From an uncultured Pseudomonadota bacterium (GTDB lineage: Bacteria > Pseudomonadota > Gammaproteobacteria > Burkholderiales > Casimicrobiaceae): a stretch of 7,534 nucleotides of DNA. Under the pieces are notes generated by a model. That model ran no database searches. It had not been told where the DNA came from and saw only the letters and a program-made list of their open reading frames with translations. Positions 6,451-7,534 of this stretch are shown here, one piece after another. A program made the position numbers and the translations under genes. The stretch lies in assembly GCA_937958295.1 (NCBI GenBank), contig CALFEY010000263.1:1-7534 (forward strand), written 5' to 3'. Position 1 is the stretch's first letter. The number at the start of each line of letters is the position of its first letter.

Positions 6451-7401
6451 GTGCTCGCCATCCTGCTCGTCACCTTTCCGTTCTTCGCGCTCGTGCTGTG
6501 CGGCTACGTCGCGGCGCGCCGCGAGATGCTGCCGCATGCGGCCATTCCGGGCCTCAACGCGTTCGTCCTGTACTTCGCCCTGCCGTGCATGCTCTATCGG
6601 TTCGGGTCGAGCACGCCCGTGGCGCAGTTCGCGGACCCGGGCCTCATCGGCGTCTACTTCGTGTGCGCGGTGGCCATGGTGGGCCTCACGATCGCGGCGA
6701 GCGTGCGGCGGGTGGGCTGGAACGACGGGGCCTTCGGCGCGCTGGTCGCGTCCTTCTCCAACACCGGGTACATGGGCGTGCCGCTGCTCGTCGCGCTCCT
6801 GGGCGACGGCGCGGCGGGGCCTGCCATCGTCACCATCCTGATCGACCTCCTCTTCACGTCGTCGGTGTGCATCGCATTGTCGCGCCTGGACAGCGCGGAC
6901 ACCCACGGCGCCGCGATTGCCGCTCGCAATGCTCTGCGCGGCGTGCTGGCCAACCCCATGCCGTGGGCGATCGTGCTGGGCGCGGTGTCGTCGGCGGTGG
7001 GGCTCAAGCTGTGGGGGCCGATCGGACAGACCGTCGGGCTGCTTGCCGATGCCGCGTCGCCGGTCGCGCTCTTCACGATCGGCGCCGTGCTCGCGCGGTC
7101 GCGCGCGACGGCCTCGACGGGCCGCCGCACGTATGACGAGCTGCCGCTCGCGCTCGCAAAGCTTCTCGTGCATCCGCTGCTGGTGTACGGCGTGGGTCGT
7201 GGCGCGATCGCCCTGGGCGTGCCGCTGTCGGGCTTCGTGCTCACGGTGATGACGCTCGTCGCGGCATTGCCGAGCGCATCGAACGTGGTGATGCTCGCCG
7301 AGCGCTTCGGCGCGGACAGCGGGCGCATCGCGCGCATCATCCTCATCTCGACGACGCTCGCGTTCGTCACGTTCTCGGGGGCGGTGGCGATCCTGACGTG
7401 A
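6451..7401 (+). CDS. AEC (auxin efflux carrier) family permease
   Basis: This 316-residue inner-membrane protein is almost entirely hydrophobic helices (about ten by eye, in two halves around a polar centre near 145-165), the usual size and shape of bacterial AEC transporters. These proteins move small organic anions such as malate or malonate in characterised members. Family signatures visible are NAFVLYFALPCMLY (36-49), the first-half NxGxxGxP-type motif SFSNTGYMGVPLL (101-113), NPMPWAI (168-174), ASPVALFTIGAVL (202-214), KLLVHPLLVYG (237-247) and ALPSASNVVMLAERFG (272-287). The start is GTG at 6451; ATG 6443 is in another frame. There is no Shine-Dalgarno match at normal spacing, which fits leaderless initiation from the GACAAT box. 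It lies 39 bases after the 87-residue gene, so read-through from the two-component operon is also possible. The substrate is undetermined. Confidence 0.93.
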   Translation: MLAILLVTFPFFALVLCGYVAARREMLPHAAIPGLNAFVLYFALPCMLYRFGSSTPVAQFADPGLIGVYFVCAVAMVGLTIAASVRRVGWNDGAFGALVASFSNTGYMGVPLLVALLGDGAAGPAIVTILIDLLFTSSVCIALSRLDSADTHGAAIAARNALRGVLANPMPWAIVLGAVSSAVGLKLWGPIGQTVGLLADAASPVALFTIGAVLARSRATASTGRRTYDELPLALAKLLVHPLLVYGVGRGAIALGVPLSGFVLTVMTLVAALPSASNVVMLAERFGADSGRIARIILISTTLAFVTFSGAVAILT

Positions 7402-7416
7402 CGGGAGAGGCCGCCT

Positions 7417-7534
7417 TTGGCCGGCGCATCACGTGTGTTGCTTCCCCTTGTTGGGGCTGCGCTGCTGGCGGGTGAGTGGGCTCGGGGTGGCGCGCCAGAA
7501 CGTGTCGCTACGGGGACCCGGTGCCGCTTAAGCG
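7417..7534 (+). CDS. Possible 5' end of an exported protein, cut by window edge
   Basis: From TTG 7417 the frame stays open to the right edge. It begins with what resembles a signal peptide: short Arg-containing start, then VLLPLVGAALLAG, then EWARGGA. GGGAGAGG (7403-7410) lies six bases upstream, a good ribosome binding site just after the AEC stop codon. Only 39 residues are visible and no family can be named. TTG is a rare start, and GTG 7435 is an alternative. High GC makes open frames common, so this may be spurious. Confidence 0.25.
   Translation, partial: MAGASRVLLPLVGAALLAGEWARGGAPERVATGTRCRLS

Noticed and set aside
6130..7173. A 347-codon minus-strand frame antisense to the small protein and permease
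   Set aside because: Composition is typical of antisense frames in high-GC DNA, and the plus-strand AEC signatures are unambiguous.
7409..7456. Intrinsic terminator after the AEC gene from GGCC/GGCC (7409-7422 area) or CCCC-TTGTT-GGGG (7444-7456)
   Set aside because: Both stems are only four base pairs and neither is followed by a T-run.
1..7534. Mobile elements, CRISPR arrays, tRNA or phage genes
   Set aside because: No transposase or integrase motifs, regularly spaced repeats or tRNA-like folds were seen; composition looks even across the window.

Overview
The window is GC-rich chromosomal DNA (about 70% G+C by eye), densely coding, with no rRNA, tRNA, CRISPR array or insertion sequence that I can see. 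The gene mix suggests a proteobacterium, most likely a betaproteobacterium of Burkholderiales type: a CadC-like winged-helix regulator with PD40 repeats, an exported protein with a DUF5648 module, a NarX/NarL-type two-component pair and an AEC transporter. That assignment is inference, because no ribosomal or other marker gene is present.

Layout: (1) Minus strand, 1-1272: most of a membrane-anchored CadC-like regulator that runs off the left edge. It is missing from any ATG-based gene list because it starts with GTG and has no stop in the window. (2) A 125-bp divergent intergenic region with a 35-nt purine-only run. (3) Plus strand, 1398-2747: an exported beta-propeller protein ending in a DUF5648-type repeat module. 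(4) 2748-2840: a short intergenic region packed with inverted repeats around a TATACT box. (5) About 2841-4013: an enolase-superfamily (mandelate racemase/muconate lactonizing type) enzyme, probably an acid-sugar dehydratase, with atypical active-site residues. (6) 4111-6411: a tight three-gene operon of sensor histidine kinase, NarL/LuxR-type response regulator and an 87-residue protein of unknown function, joined by 8-nt and 4-nt overlaps. (7) 6451-7401: an AEC-family permease whose GTG start lies just below a -10-like box, with no ribosome binding site. (8) A possible start of another exported protein at the right edge.

How the genes may work together: kinase and regulator almost certainly form a signalling pair, and the small protein is translated with them. 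The acid-sugar dehydratase candidate and the AEC permease (a family that moves small organic anions) flank this pair, so a regulated carboxylate or acid-sugar uptake and catabolism unit is possible but not shown. The CadC-like regulator and the divergent propeller protein share one intergenic region and may be a regulator-target pair. Most of the window is ordinary. The points most worth a second look are the repeat cluster at 2753-2817, the unusual enolase active site, the coupled 87-residue protein and the near-leaderless gene starts.
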